Position numbers and translations under genes: made by a program | Shown: positions 7,804 to 14,414 of the stretch, in pieces | Position numbering within the stretch: the first letter of the stretch is position 1 | How the letters are laid out: the number at the start of each line of letters is the position of its first letter | From: an uncultured Lutibacter sp. | GTDB lineage: Bacteria; Bacteroidota; Bacteroidia; Flavobacteriales; Flavobacteriaceae | Assembly: GCF_947493565.1 (NCBI RefSeq) | Contig: NZ_CANLRG010000003.1 | Location: forward strand, 1-64,000 | DNA length: 64,000 nucleotides | Reading direction: 5' to 3' | The notes under the pieces: model-generated | Databases searched by the model: none | The model's input: the letters and a program-made list of their open reading frames with translations, nothing else | What the model was told of the DNA's origin: nothing

Positions 7804-8000
7804 CAATGTTTTCGCACTGGCAATCTTGGTCAATGAAAAATACACATTCACGTTATTTCAGTGAAGATGCCTATAAAAATGTTTCCGAGCCAAAAGCACT
7901 GATGATTATGATTACTCCAAATGGCGTACATACGGACTTGTACGACAAAATTGCTGTTATTCCTTTTGATAAATTGAAAACGTTTTTTAAAGAGAAACAA
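7804..8000 (+). pseudogene. Decayed C-terminal fragment of an alpha/beta hydrolase
   Basis: The open part reads HSRYFSEDAYKNVSEPKALM and TPNGVHTDLYDKIAVIPFDK, closely matching the C-terminus of the intact hydrolase at 3790-3953. The upstream part (ILVNE in another frame, then NTHSRYF) matches only with frameshifts, and a two-residue insertion (IMI) is present. The catalytic His region survives but the nucleophile region is absent. It is flanked by the group II intron relic on the left and the IS3 tail on the right, so it is a relic of a second copy of the hydrolase region. Confidence 0.8.
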
Positions 8001-8214
8001 CATCAAAATTAGTATTACAGAAGAAAATCATTGTTACGAAAATGCCATTGCAGAGCGTGTAAACAGAATCTTGAAAGACGAGTTTTATCTTGATCAAACC
8101 TTTGATACTGTGGCTCACGCTAAAAAAGCTACAAAAAGTGTAATTAATTTATACAACCAAATAAGATTACACGTATCTTTAAACTATAAAACAACGTATA
8201 GGTATACAAATTAA
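7999..8214 (+). pseudogene. IS3-family transposase C-terminal fragment
   Basis: From 7999 a frame reads NHCYENAIAERVNRILKDEF, containing the last catalytic Glu region of IS3-family OrfB (ENAxAERVNxxLKxE), then ATKSVINLYNQIRLHVSLNYKT. The normal ending TPNxVH is replaced by TYRYTN and a stop, so the gene is truncated at both ends. The sequence is clearly different from the IS3 tail at 1-186, so the two do not form one composite transposon. Confidence 0.85.
8188..8201 (+). repeat. AAAACAACGTATAG repeat, copy 2
   Basis: Identical to 4174-4187. It begins exactly where the transposase fragment stops resembling its family, so it probably marks a recombination junction. Confidence 0.4.
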
Positions 8215-8229
8215 CAGCGTAAAATCAAT

Positions 8230-8266
8230 TTTAACCTGTAGCCATATTTCAGGACGAGACATTAAG
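8230..8266. repeat. Imperfect repeat resembling an IS3-type right end, copy 1
   Basis: The stretch TTTAACC..CATATTTCAG....AGACATTAA is shared with 13165-13201. It lies about 15 bases after the IS3 transposase fragment, the position of a right terminal repeat. Confidence 0.35.
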
Positions 8267-8354
8267 ATGAAACTAGTATTATAAATATATAATCGTTCTG
8301 ACTTAACAAAGTAGACTTTTAGGATAAAGTCCAAAAAAAACAATTACTGTAAAA

Positions 8355-8807
8355 ATGAAGAAACACAAAAATAAAGCATTGAATAATAAAGATTTTTCTA
8401 GTTATTCAGTACATTCAATTCTTCGTCTAATTAATTTTATTATTGATACAGTTGTTTGGTTAACTCTTTACTTTTTGGTCGCTTATATTTTAGACCTTTA
8501 TTTTGTCAGATTTAGTTCATATTTGATCAATTATATATACAGTATTTCTTTAGGATTAATCCTTTATTTGACCTACTATTCTGTATTGGAATTTTATTTT
8601 CATAGAACGTTAGGAAAATTTTTAACGAGAACTCAAGTTGCTAACGTAAATGGAGGTGAGATAACTTTCTTAAGAATTTTTAAAAGAACAATATCAAGAT
8701 TAATCCCAATAGATATTTTTTATTATTTATTTTCAAAAAAAGGACTTCATGATCGACTATCAGACACACTAGTAATAAAAACTAATGCCAACAAAGAACT
8801 GAGCTAA
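8355..8807 (+). CDS. RDD-family membrane protein
   Basis: A 150-residue protein with an RDD domain. The opening helix is RLINFIIDTVVWLTLYF, with the Arg and Asp that name the family; a second hydrophobic segment (about 55-75) follows, then LGKFLTRTQVANVNGGEITFLRIFKRTISRLIP and a C-terminal LHDRLSDTLVIK. Function of RDD proteins is mostly unknown; some move ions or solutes. The last residues (about NKELS) and the stop codon lie inside an 87-base repeat that belongs to an IS110 relic, so the original C-terminus was probably replaced. The gene stands alone between mobile remnants. Confidence 0.85.
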   Translation: MKKHKNKALNNKDFSSYSVHSILRLINFIIDTVVWLTLYFLVAYILDLYFVRFSSYLINYIYSISLGLILYLTYYSVLEFYFHRTLGKFLTRTQVANVNGGEITFLRIFKRTISRLIPIDIFYYLFSKKGLHDRLSDTLVIKTNANKELS

Positions 8808-8876
8808 AAAACAAGCATTTTTAGACTAATTTAGAAACAAAATTTTCATCATAAGGTAAACCAGATTTAACAATTG
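8790..8876. repeat. 87-base direct repeat, copy A (IS110 3' end)
   Basis: Matches 11761-11847 at 82 of 87 positions by eye. It contains the end and 3' flank of an IS110-family transposase on the minus strand and supplies the stop codon of the RDD gene. Confidence 0.8.
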
Positions 8877-9035
8877 TAAAAGCTTGTTTTAGTAGTTTAT
8901 TACAAACCGCTTTCCTTTAGCTACAATTCTTTTATAAAGTTCTTTACAACCTTTGTAGTATTTACTAACAATAAAACTGCATAAAAATAATAGTTTTTTT
9001 ATTCCCAATTTTACTAATCCTAATTCTTCTTCTCT
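8821..9035 (-). pseudogene. Degenerate IS110-family transposase C-terminus
   Basis: On the minus strand the sequence reads RISKIGNKKLLFLCSFIVSK, then YYKGCKELYKRIVAKGK, and after a deletion and frame change AVCNKLLKQAF and TIVKSGLPYDENFVSKLV with a stop at 8823-8821. These are the C-terminal helical blocks of the IS110/IS116/IS902 family (transposase_20 region). The N-terminal DEDD half is absent. Confidence 0.8.
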
Positions 9036-9225
9036 CTTATTTTTCCTGATTAATAATTAAATTTAATAAATTGCTAACTTAAGATGTACAACCTCAATTA
9101 CGACGGATTCGATTTCTTCCGAATCTACTCGGAATTGCTAACACCTGTGCTTAACCGAAAATTAACGCATATTAACTCGTAACTGACAGTTATATGAGAC
9201 CATTAGCCGCAAGTATAACAACATC
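9036..9225. other. Spacer between IS110 relic and HxlR gene
   Basis: No gene is seen. The part 9090-9190 has a different base composition from its left neighbour and contains several short motifs (GCTAAC, GTTATATGAGACC) of the kind seen at cassette borders, but no full attC fold could be drawn. Confidence 0.3.
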
Positions 9226-9537
9226 CTACGATAACCCTTCCAACTGTTTTAAGACAGGAATTAACGACTTCCCCTTTTCGGTAAGATTGTATTCTATGTG
9301 TAAAGGTTTTTGCTTTATGACAACTTTTTCCAACAAGCCAACATCTTCTAATTCACGTAAAGCAACGGACAATGTTTGTTTGTTTGAGCCATGAATTTGA
9401 CGTAACAGGCTACTAAACCGCAAAGGTGCTTCAACGGCCAATCGGAAAATTTCAGGTTTCCATTTACCTGAAAGTAACTTTAAAAGCCCTTGTGCAGGAC
9501 AGGTTTCCTTACCATCTCTCAAATTTTTAGTAGTCAT
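9226..9537 (-). CDS. HxlR-family winged-helix regulator
   Basis: A 103-residue MarR-like regulator of the HxlR type. The N-terminal motif ETCPAQGLLKLLSGKWKPEI carries the conserved Cys (Cys13) that senses electrophiles or oxidants in HypR/QorR/YodB relatives. The winged helix spans about 20-95, with RFSSLLRQIHGSNKQTLSVA and LRELEDVGLL as recognition region and LTEKGKSLIPVL at the end. It is divergent from the DsbA-like gene with only 76 bases between the starts, so it very likely represses that promoter and releases it under thiol stress (inference from family and layout). Confidence 0.92.
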   Translation of the reverse strand: MTTKNLRDGKETCPAQGLLKLLSGKWKPEIFRLAVEAPLRFSSLLRQIHGSNKQTLSVALRELEDVGLLEKVVIKQKPLHIEYNLTEKGKSLIPVLKQLEGLS

Positions 9538-9551
9538 ATAATTCTGACTTA

Positions 9552-9582
9552 TTGCAAGAATTTTTTAAACAATTTAACTTTG
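9552..9582 (+). promoter_or_regulatory. Promoter for the DsbA-like gene
   Basis: TTG at 9552-9554 and TAACTTTG at 9575-9582 are spaced by 20 bases, an excellent Bacteroidota promoter. It lies in the divergent gap next to the HxlR gene, where the HxlR protein would bind. Confidence 0.6.
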
Positions 9583-9613
9583 CACCACAAAGATATAACA
9601 ATAATGTTAAACA

Positions 9614-9706
9614 ATGACGAAACACAAAACAGTGATAACGCTTCTTTTAATAACCACATTAATCAGTTGTCAAGGACAAACAAATAATACTAAAAATAAT
9701 GGCTAA
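9614..9706 (+). CDS. Lipoprotein signal-peptide ORF overlapping the DsbA gene (probable frameshifted leader)
   Basis: A 30-codon frame encodes MTKHKTVITLLLITTLISCQ and then GQTNNTKNNG. It is a perfect SpII signal: charged start, hydrophobic core, lipobox LISC. It ends 8 bases inside the DsbA-like frame but in a different phase. The simplest reading is a single-base frameshift that has split the signal peptide from the DsbA domain; a translationally coupled leader is the alternative. Confidence 0.6.
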   Translation: MTKHKTVITLLLITTLISCQGQTNNTKNNG

Positions 9707-10628
9707 CGAAACATCAAAAAACAATCCCCTAATGTGTAACCCTGTTGATGGAATTTGCGAAATATTAGATAACACAACAAAAACAGAAATCGCTGTTCAA
9801 AACATAAAAAAATCTGTTAAAGTTGTTTATTTCACAGATCCGATTTGTTCTTCATGTTGGGGTATTGAACCGCAATTAAGAAAACTGAAATTAGAATACG
9901 GCAACAGCATAGAAATAGAGTACCGTATGGGTGGCTTGTTGCCCGATTGGAGTTATAACAGCGGTGGCATAAGCAAACCGTCTGATGTGGCACACCATTG
10001 GGACGAAGTAAGCGTTTATTACGATATGCCTATTGATGGGGACGTTTGGTTAGAAGACCCTTTATCGTCATCTTATCCGCCTTCAATAGCTTTCAAAGCC
10101 GCACAAATACAGAGCGAAGAAAAAGCCATTTCGTTTTTAAGAGAAATCCGTGAAATGGTTTTTCTTAAAAAAAAGAACATTACAAAGTGGGAATATTTAG
10201 AAACAGCTGCTAAAAAAGTCGGTTTAAATGTAAAGCAATTAAAAACTGATTTTGACGGCAAAGCAAAAACACTTTTTGAAGAAGATTTGAAGTTGGCAAA
10301 ATCGTATGGAGTAAGAGGTTTTCCGACTATTTTCTTTTTAGATAATTTTGGCAATAAAGAAATTGTATATGGTTCAAAGCCTTATCCTTTTTATGAAACA
10401 TCTGTTTTGAAACTTTACCCGGAAGCAACCAAAAGTGAATACAGCAAAAATTGGGAAACGCTATTCTCAAAGTATCATTCTTTGACGGCAAAAGAATTTT
10501 CTGAACTTTCAGGAACACCAAAATCAGAAAGCGAAAAACAATTAAATGATCTTGTAACAAAGGAACATTTAGAAAAGCTGATGACTAAAAACGGTGCTAT
10601 TTGGACAATAAAGAATACCAGCCGCTAA
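9699..10628 (+). CDS. DsbA-family thioredoxin-fold protein (FrnE/YjbH-like)
   Basis: A 309-residue protein. The active site is TDPICSSCWGIEP with the Cys50-x-x-Cys53 pair, followed by the long helical insert of the DsbA/FrnE group, and the cis-proline loop is GVRGFPTIFFL (about residue 208). This matches the YjbH/FrnE type of DsbA relatives, where the CxxC..W pattern is usual. The C-terminal 60 residues are helical and rich in Lys/Glu. As annotated it lacks a signal peptide; one is encoded just upstream in another frame (9614-9706). It is divergent from a Cys-containing HxlR regulator, so a thiol or electrophile defence role is likely. Confidence 0.85.
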   Translation: MANETSKNNPLMCNPVDGICEILDNTTKTEIAVQNIKKSVKVVYFTDPICSSCWGIEPQLRKLKLEYGNSIEIEYRMGGLLPDWSYNSGGISKPSDVAHHWDEVSVYYDMPIDGDVWLEDPLSSSYPPSIAFKAAQIQSEEKAISFLREIREMVFLKKKNITKWEYLETAAKKVGLNVKQLKTDFDGKAKTLFEEDLKLAKSYGVRGFPTIFFLDNFGNKEIVYGSKPYPFYETSVLKLYPEATKSEYSKNWETLFSKYHSLTAKEFSELSGTPKSESEKQLNDLVTKEHLEKLMTKNGAIWTIKNTSR

Positions 10629-10702
10629 CAAGGATTTGGCCACAAGTTTGATCCGTCATGAATAAAGGCTACATAATTTAAAATATTATGTATAAACCAG
10701 AC

Positions 10703-10731
10703 GTTACAACGAGCATTAAAGCTGTTGTAAC
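10703..10731. repeat. Hairpin with bulged base in the DsbA-CPBP gap
   Basis: GTTACAAC-G-AGC, 6-base loop, GCT-GTTGTAAC: arms pair fully apart from one extrahelical G. No T tract follows on either strand, so it is not a standard terminator. Such bulged hairpins are reminiscent of attC sites. Confidence 0.4.
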
Positions 10732-10819
10732 TCCCATATATTGAGAACTTTTAAGGAACAAAAAACAGCTTTTGAAGGGATTCCTAGTGCTTTCTCTCTG
10801 TATATCTTATTTTTAATAG

Positions 10820-10830
10820 TTGTTAGGCGC
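10820..10830. repeat. Inverted 11-mer, left (TTGTTAGGCGC)
   Basis: Exact reverse complement of 11755-11765. Contains GTTAGGC, which fits the integron core-site consensus GTTRRRY. The two copies bracket the CPBP protease gene. Confidence 0.6.
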
Positions 10831-10889
10831 AATGCAACAAAACCTTAAACTTCATCGTCTTTCATAAACAAACCAATAATTAAAGCCTT

Positions 10890-11744
10890 ATGCTAGAAAA
10901 TTTGTCGGAGCGTAGAAAGACTTGGAATACAATTTTTCTATTTCTTATAATCGTTATTGTTCTCACTTCCCCTTTCCATTATGCTATAGTAAATTTATAT
11001 CCTTCACGGATTTATGTTGGAGCTATAATGTGGTGTCCTGCAATTGCAGCATTTATTACCTTAAAGATAAAAGGGCGAAAAATTTCATCTCTAAATTGGA
11101 ATTGGGGAAATTGGAAATATATCCGATTATCTTATTTTATTCCTGCCTTATATAGTGTAATCACTTATGTATTAATTTGGATATTCGGATTTGGAAATTT
11201 AGCAAATGGAGACGTAATAACAGACTGGGGAAAAGAACTTGGTTTGTTTGGAATAGGCACATTAAATCCAATGGAAATAACAATAATAGCCATTATCTTA
11301 TTAGGTACTGTGGAAATATTAAGAGCCTCTGCAACAACTTTAGGAGAAGAAATTGGGTGGAGAGGTTTTTTTATCTATGAATTGAGAAAGGTACTTTCAT
11401 TTACAAGTACATCAATTTTTAGCGGATTTATTTGGGCTTCTTGGCATTGGCCATTGCTTGTTTATTACAGCAATAATGTGCTATTGGAATTTACTACATT
11501 TTTTATAGTAATTATTTCTATGTCATTTATTATAACCTACTATACTTTTAAATCTAAAAGTATATGGCCAGCAGTAGTTTTTCACGCAGTAAGCAATGTG
11601 TATATTCAAAAAATATTACCACCTCTAACAATGAAAACTGAAGGAACTGAATATTGGCTTGGTGAAAATGGGATTATGTTTGCCATCGTTACTTGTTTCT
11701 TTGGAATTTACTTTTGGAGAAAAGCGATTAAAGAAAAATTATAG
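10890..11744 (+). CDS. CPBP-family intramembrane metalloprotease (CAAX/Abi)
   Basis: A 284-residue protein with about eight membrane helices. The catalytic motifs of the CPBP (Rce1/Abi) family are present: GEEIGWRGFFIYEL with Glu153, Glu154 and Arg158, then FIWASWHWP with the metal His, and the last motif VFHAVSNVY. Members cleave C-terminal peptides or process small peptides; in bacteria some give bacteriocin immunity. The substrate is unknown. The gene stands alone and is bracketed by an exact 11-base inverted repeat (10820 and 11755), and is followed by an IS110 relic, which suggests it arrived as a separate unit. Confidence 0.9.
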   Translation: MLENLSERRKTWNTIFLFLIIVIVLTSPFHYAIVNLYPSRIYVGAIMWCPAIAAFITLKIKGRKISSLNWNWGNWKYIRLSYFIPALYSVITYVLIWIFGFGNLANGDVITDWGKELGLFGIGTLNPMEITIIAIILLGTVEILRASATTLGEEIGWRGFFIYELRKVLSFTSTSIFSGFIWASWHWPLLVYYSNNVLLEFTTFFIVIISMSFIITYYTFKSKSIWPAVVFHAVSNVYIQKILPPLTMKTEGTEYWLGENGIMFAIVTCFFGIYFWRKAIKEKL

Positions 11745-11754
11745 AAAAAACACA

Positions 11755-11765
11755 GCGCCTAACAA
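11755..11765. repeat. Inverted 11-mer, right (GCGCCTAACAA)
   Basis: Reverse complement of 10820-10830; contains GCCTAAC, which fits RYYYAAC. The IS110-derived repeat begins inside its end (11761). Confidence 0.6.
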
Positions 11766-11847
11766 AGAACTAAGCTAAAAAACAAGCATTTTTAGACTAA
11801 TTTAGAAACAAAATTCTCAACATAAGGTAAACTATATTTAACAATTG
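11761..11847. repeat. 87-base direct repeat, copy B (IS110 3' end relic)
   Basis: Second copy of the repeat at 8790. On the minus strand it encodes only the last residues of the IS110 transposase (AIVKYSLPYVENFVSKLV, stop at 11794-11792). The rest of the element is gone. It ends 4 bases before the start of the retropepsin gene. Confidence 0.8.
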
Positions 11848-11851
11848 CATA

Positions 11852-13042
11852 ATGAAAAATAACTATAACATATTAATATTTATTTGCCTTACGGTTCTAT
11901 TAACTCAAGGATGCTCTGTTAAATGGACTGAATCAATAAAATACGGAAGTGTTATCAATAATAAAAATACTACAGAAGTTGTAGATATTGAAATTCGAAA
12001 AAAACTAATCATTGTACCCATCACTATAAAAGGAAAAAAATACAATTTTTTATTTGATACAGGTGCTCCCTTCAGTATATCAGAAGAAATTCAGAAGAAG
12101 AATAATTTCAAGGTAGTTAGTAAAAGTAATATTGTAGATAGTGATTACAATAGAAAAAAAGTCAAATGGGTACAAGTTGATTCAATAAACATTGGCAATG
12201 TGTTGTTTCAGAACCAAACTGCATTTATTGGAGACTTTAATGCAAATCCAATAATGAAATGTTTGGGAATAGATGGCATTATTGGCTCAAATTTAATTAG
12301 ACAATGTAATTGGACAATTGACCAAGAAAAATATTCTTTGTCCTTATCTAGAAAAATGGAAACAGATACTCTTAAAGAGAGTATTGTTTTACCTTTTAAA
12401 ACTGATTACCAGTACAATATTTTTATAGATGTTAATCTTGGACAGACTAATATTAAAAATATTTTAGTTGATTATGGTTCTAACGGAGCTTTTGCTTTGA
12501 GCGATGAAATATTTAATGTACTTAAAGAGAAGAATATAATTAGTGAAACATTTATGGAAAAAGGGACTAGTCAAAGTGGAATTATAGGTAAACCTGTTAA
12601 GCTTAATAGAGAGATAACATATTCAGATTCTTTAAGAATAAATAACTTAAATATCAAAAATGTTATGATTCAAACTGGAAAAACAGTTTCACTTGGTAAT
12701 GATTTTCTATCAAGATTTAAGGTTTCTATAGATTGGAATAACAAAAAACTTTACCTTGTAAAATCGGATAAAATAATAGATAAGAATAATAAAACTGGGT
12801 TTACAATAAGCTACACAGTAGAAAAAGGTATTTATATTCAATCCGTTATAAAAAATTCAGATGCTTACTCTAAAGGGATTAGACCAAATATGAAAGTAAT
12901 CAAAATTGATAATCTAGATTTTGAAAACGGAAATGATTTCTGTGATTATATAGACATCAAATTAAACGATGATATCATCCTAGAACTGGTTAATTTACAA
13001 GGAAAAAGAATAAAATATCAAATTAAAAAGGCCTTATTATAA
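11852..13042 (+). CDS. Retropepsin-like aspartic protease lipoprotein with PDZ domain
   Basis: A 396-residue protein with SpII signal (Cys21 in LLTQGC). Two retropepsin-like halves follow: the first has FLFDTGAPFSIS (DTG at 69-71), the second NILVDYGSNGAFAL (DYGS at 207-210), so both aspartates are kept. The end (about 310-392) is a PDZ domain with GIYIQSVIKNSDAYSKGIRP. This order, aspartyl protease then PDZ, is common in Bacteroidota and is thought to act on proteins in the envelope. It is a single gene; its promoter region is replaced by the IS110 relic that ends 4 bases before the ATG, so expression may be altered. Confidence 0.88.
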   Translation: MKNNYNILIFICLTVLLTQGCSVKWTESIKYGSVINNKNTTEVVDIEIRKKLIIVPITIKGKKYNFLFDTGAPFSISEEIQKKNNFKVVSKSNIVDSDYNRKKVKWVQVDSINIGNVLFQNQTAFIGDFNANPIMKCLGIDGIIGSNLIRQCNWTIDQEKYSLSLSRKMETDTLKESIVLPFKTDYQYNIFIDVNLGQTNIKNILVDYGSNGAFALSDEIFNVLKEKNIISETFMEKGTSQSGIIGKPVKLNREITYSDSLRINNLNIKNVMIQTGKTVSLGNDFLSRFKVSIDWNNKKLYLVKSDKIIDKNNKTGFTISYTVEKGIYIQSVIKNSDAYSKGIRPNMKVIKIDNLDFENGNDFCDYIDIKLNDDIILELVNLQGKRIKYQIKKALL

Positions 13043-13164
13043 AAAACTAATCCCTACTAATTATGCATGACATTTCACTTTGTAAAATGTTTGTTTTATA
13101 TTTAACCCGCTTGATTTATACAGTAGAAAAGTCTCTGATTTTTTCCACAATCTGAAAGTCATAG

Positions 13165-13201
13165 CTTTAACCGTTGACATATTTCAGAAATAGACATTAA
13201 A
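13165..13201. repeat. Imperfect repeat resembling an IS3-type right end, copy 2
   Basis: Shares CTTTAACC, CATATTTCAG and AGACATTAA in order and spacing with 8230-8266. Here no transposase remains beside it. It ends 10 bases before the TraB/GumN start. Confidence 0.35.
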
Positions 13202-13210
13202 GAAATTACA

Positions 13211-14086
13211 ATGAAAAAAATTACTACAATATTATTCTTAATATTTACTACAACATATTTGATAGGCCAAAACAGTAATGATTCACTAAAACATAAAACA
13301 GTTCTTTTCAAAATAACTAATCAAAATTCAAAAAACATATCATATCTTTTCGGAACCCATCACGCTTTTGGAAAATCATTTTTTGACTCTTTGACAAGGG
13401 CTAATCAAGCATTGGAGTCCTGTGATTTATTGATAAAAGAAAATTTAAATATTCCAGGAAGAATGGCTGAGGATATTATTAACCAAAGAACAAACAAAAC
13501 CAAGTGGAATAAATATTTGAATAAAATTGACTTGATATTCGTTAAAACCCTTTTTGATAAAAGTCCTACTGATTATAACAAAATGACTCCAACTGAAATG
13601 TATGTTTTTCTAAACAGATATTTCAAACAACAAATATGTTTAAATAAAAGTGCTAACGATACATCACTTTCTTTAGATGACTATATAGGCTCTAGAGCAA
13701 TTGAACAAAATATAGAACTTTATGGACTTGAAACAACTGAAGAACAAATAGACCTAATAAATAAAGATGTTGAAGGAATGCCTCGAAAAAAACATAAAAA
13801 AAGGCTTACTAATATTATTCGAAAGATTAGTAACGAAGATTCTGATTACTGCGAAGAAATTGATTGGTATTCTAATATGGAAGTTAGCTATCAACTGAAT
13901 GTACCTTGTAGTAATACGCTTATGCTAACTGACAGGAACAATAAGTGGATTAAACCAATTAAAGAATTACTTGAAAAGAAGAATTGTTTTATAGCTGTTG
14001 GGTTGAGCCATTTAATGTATGAATGCGGACTGATAAACCAATTAAAGAAGCTTGGATATAACATTACTCCAATAGAACTAAAATAA
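13211..14086 (+). CDS. TraB/GumN-family protein
   Basis: A 291-residue exported protein (Sec signal MKKITTILFLIFTTTYLIGQ). The TraB/GumN fold is recognised from SYLFGTHHAFGKSFFDSL near the start (the GTxH motif, about 50-53), LYGLETTEEQIDLI in the middle (the E-T-x-E-Q motif) and CFIAVGLSHLMYECGLINQL near the end (the GxxHL motif). These His and Glu residues form a putative metal site related to the Tiki/EreA/PMT superfamily, so it may be a metalloprotease; the substrate is unknown. Single gene, low GC, in the accessory mosaic. Confidence 0.88.
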   Translation: MKKITTILFLIFTTTYLIGQNSNDSLKHKTVLFKITNQNSKNISYLFGTHHAFGKSFFDSLTRANQALESCDLLIKENLNIPGRMAEDIINQRTNKTKWNKYLNKIDLIFVKTLFDKSPTDYNKMTPTEMYVFLNRYFKQQICLNKSANDTSLSLDDYIGSRAIEQNIELYGLETTEEQIDLINKDVEGMPRKKHKKRLTNIIRKISNEDSDYCEEIDWYSNMEVSYQLNVPCSNTLMLTDRNNKWIKPIKELLEKKNCFIAVGLSHLMYECGLINQLKKLGYNITPIELK

Positions 14087-14414
14087 AAACTAACACGAAA
14101 AATAGCTATAAATAATTACTTATTCTCGCTTACTTCTGAAAATTCTCACAGATTTTCTATTTTATTTTTGTATTTGATAAATTAGTTGCTTAAAAAACGC
14201 TACTATACTAAGCATTTAAAAACATCTTGCTTCGTTATAAATAAAAGACGTTATGAGTAAATTGAAAATTTTAGCTGAATCTGCCTACTATAAAAACAAA
14301 TGTAGAGTCTCTCAAAAAAAGTAGAATAAAAAATTACGATTGTAGCAATACTAAAACAGGTAAAAGAAAGTGCTCCTTTTTAAAAAAATTAAATTTATAA
14401 GAAATAAATAATAT
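14087..14414. other. Gene-free stretch
   Basis: 328 bases with stops in all frames. I see no tRNA, terminator or clear repeat. The short motif AGACGTTATGAG near 14248 resembles cassette-border motifs but cannot be supported further. Confidence 0.4.

Noticed and set aside
1-8214. Composite transposon made of two copies of one IS3 element
   Set aside because: The two IS3 tails differ clearly in sequence, and both are truncated.
14253-14324. A 23-codon frame starting MSKLKILAESAYY
   Set aside because: Too short and unsupported; the stretch has no other coding signs.
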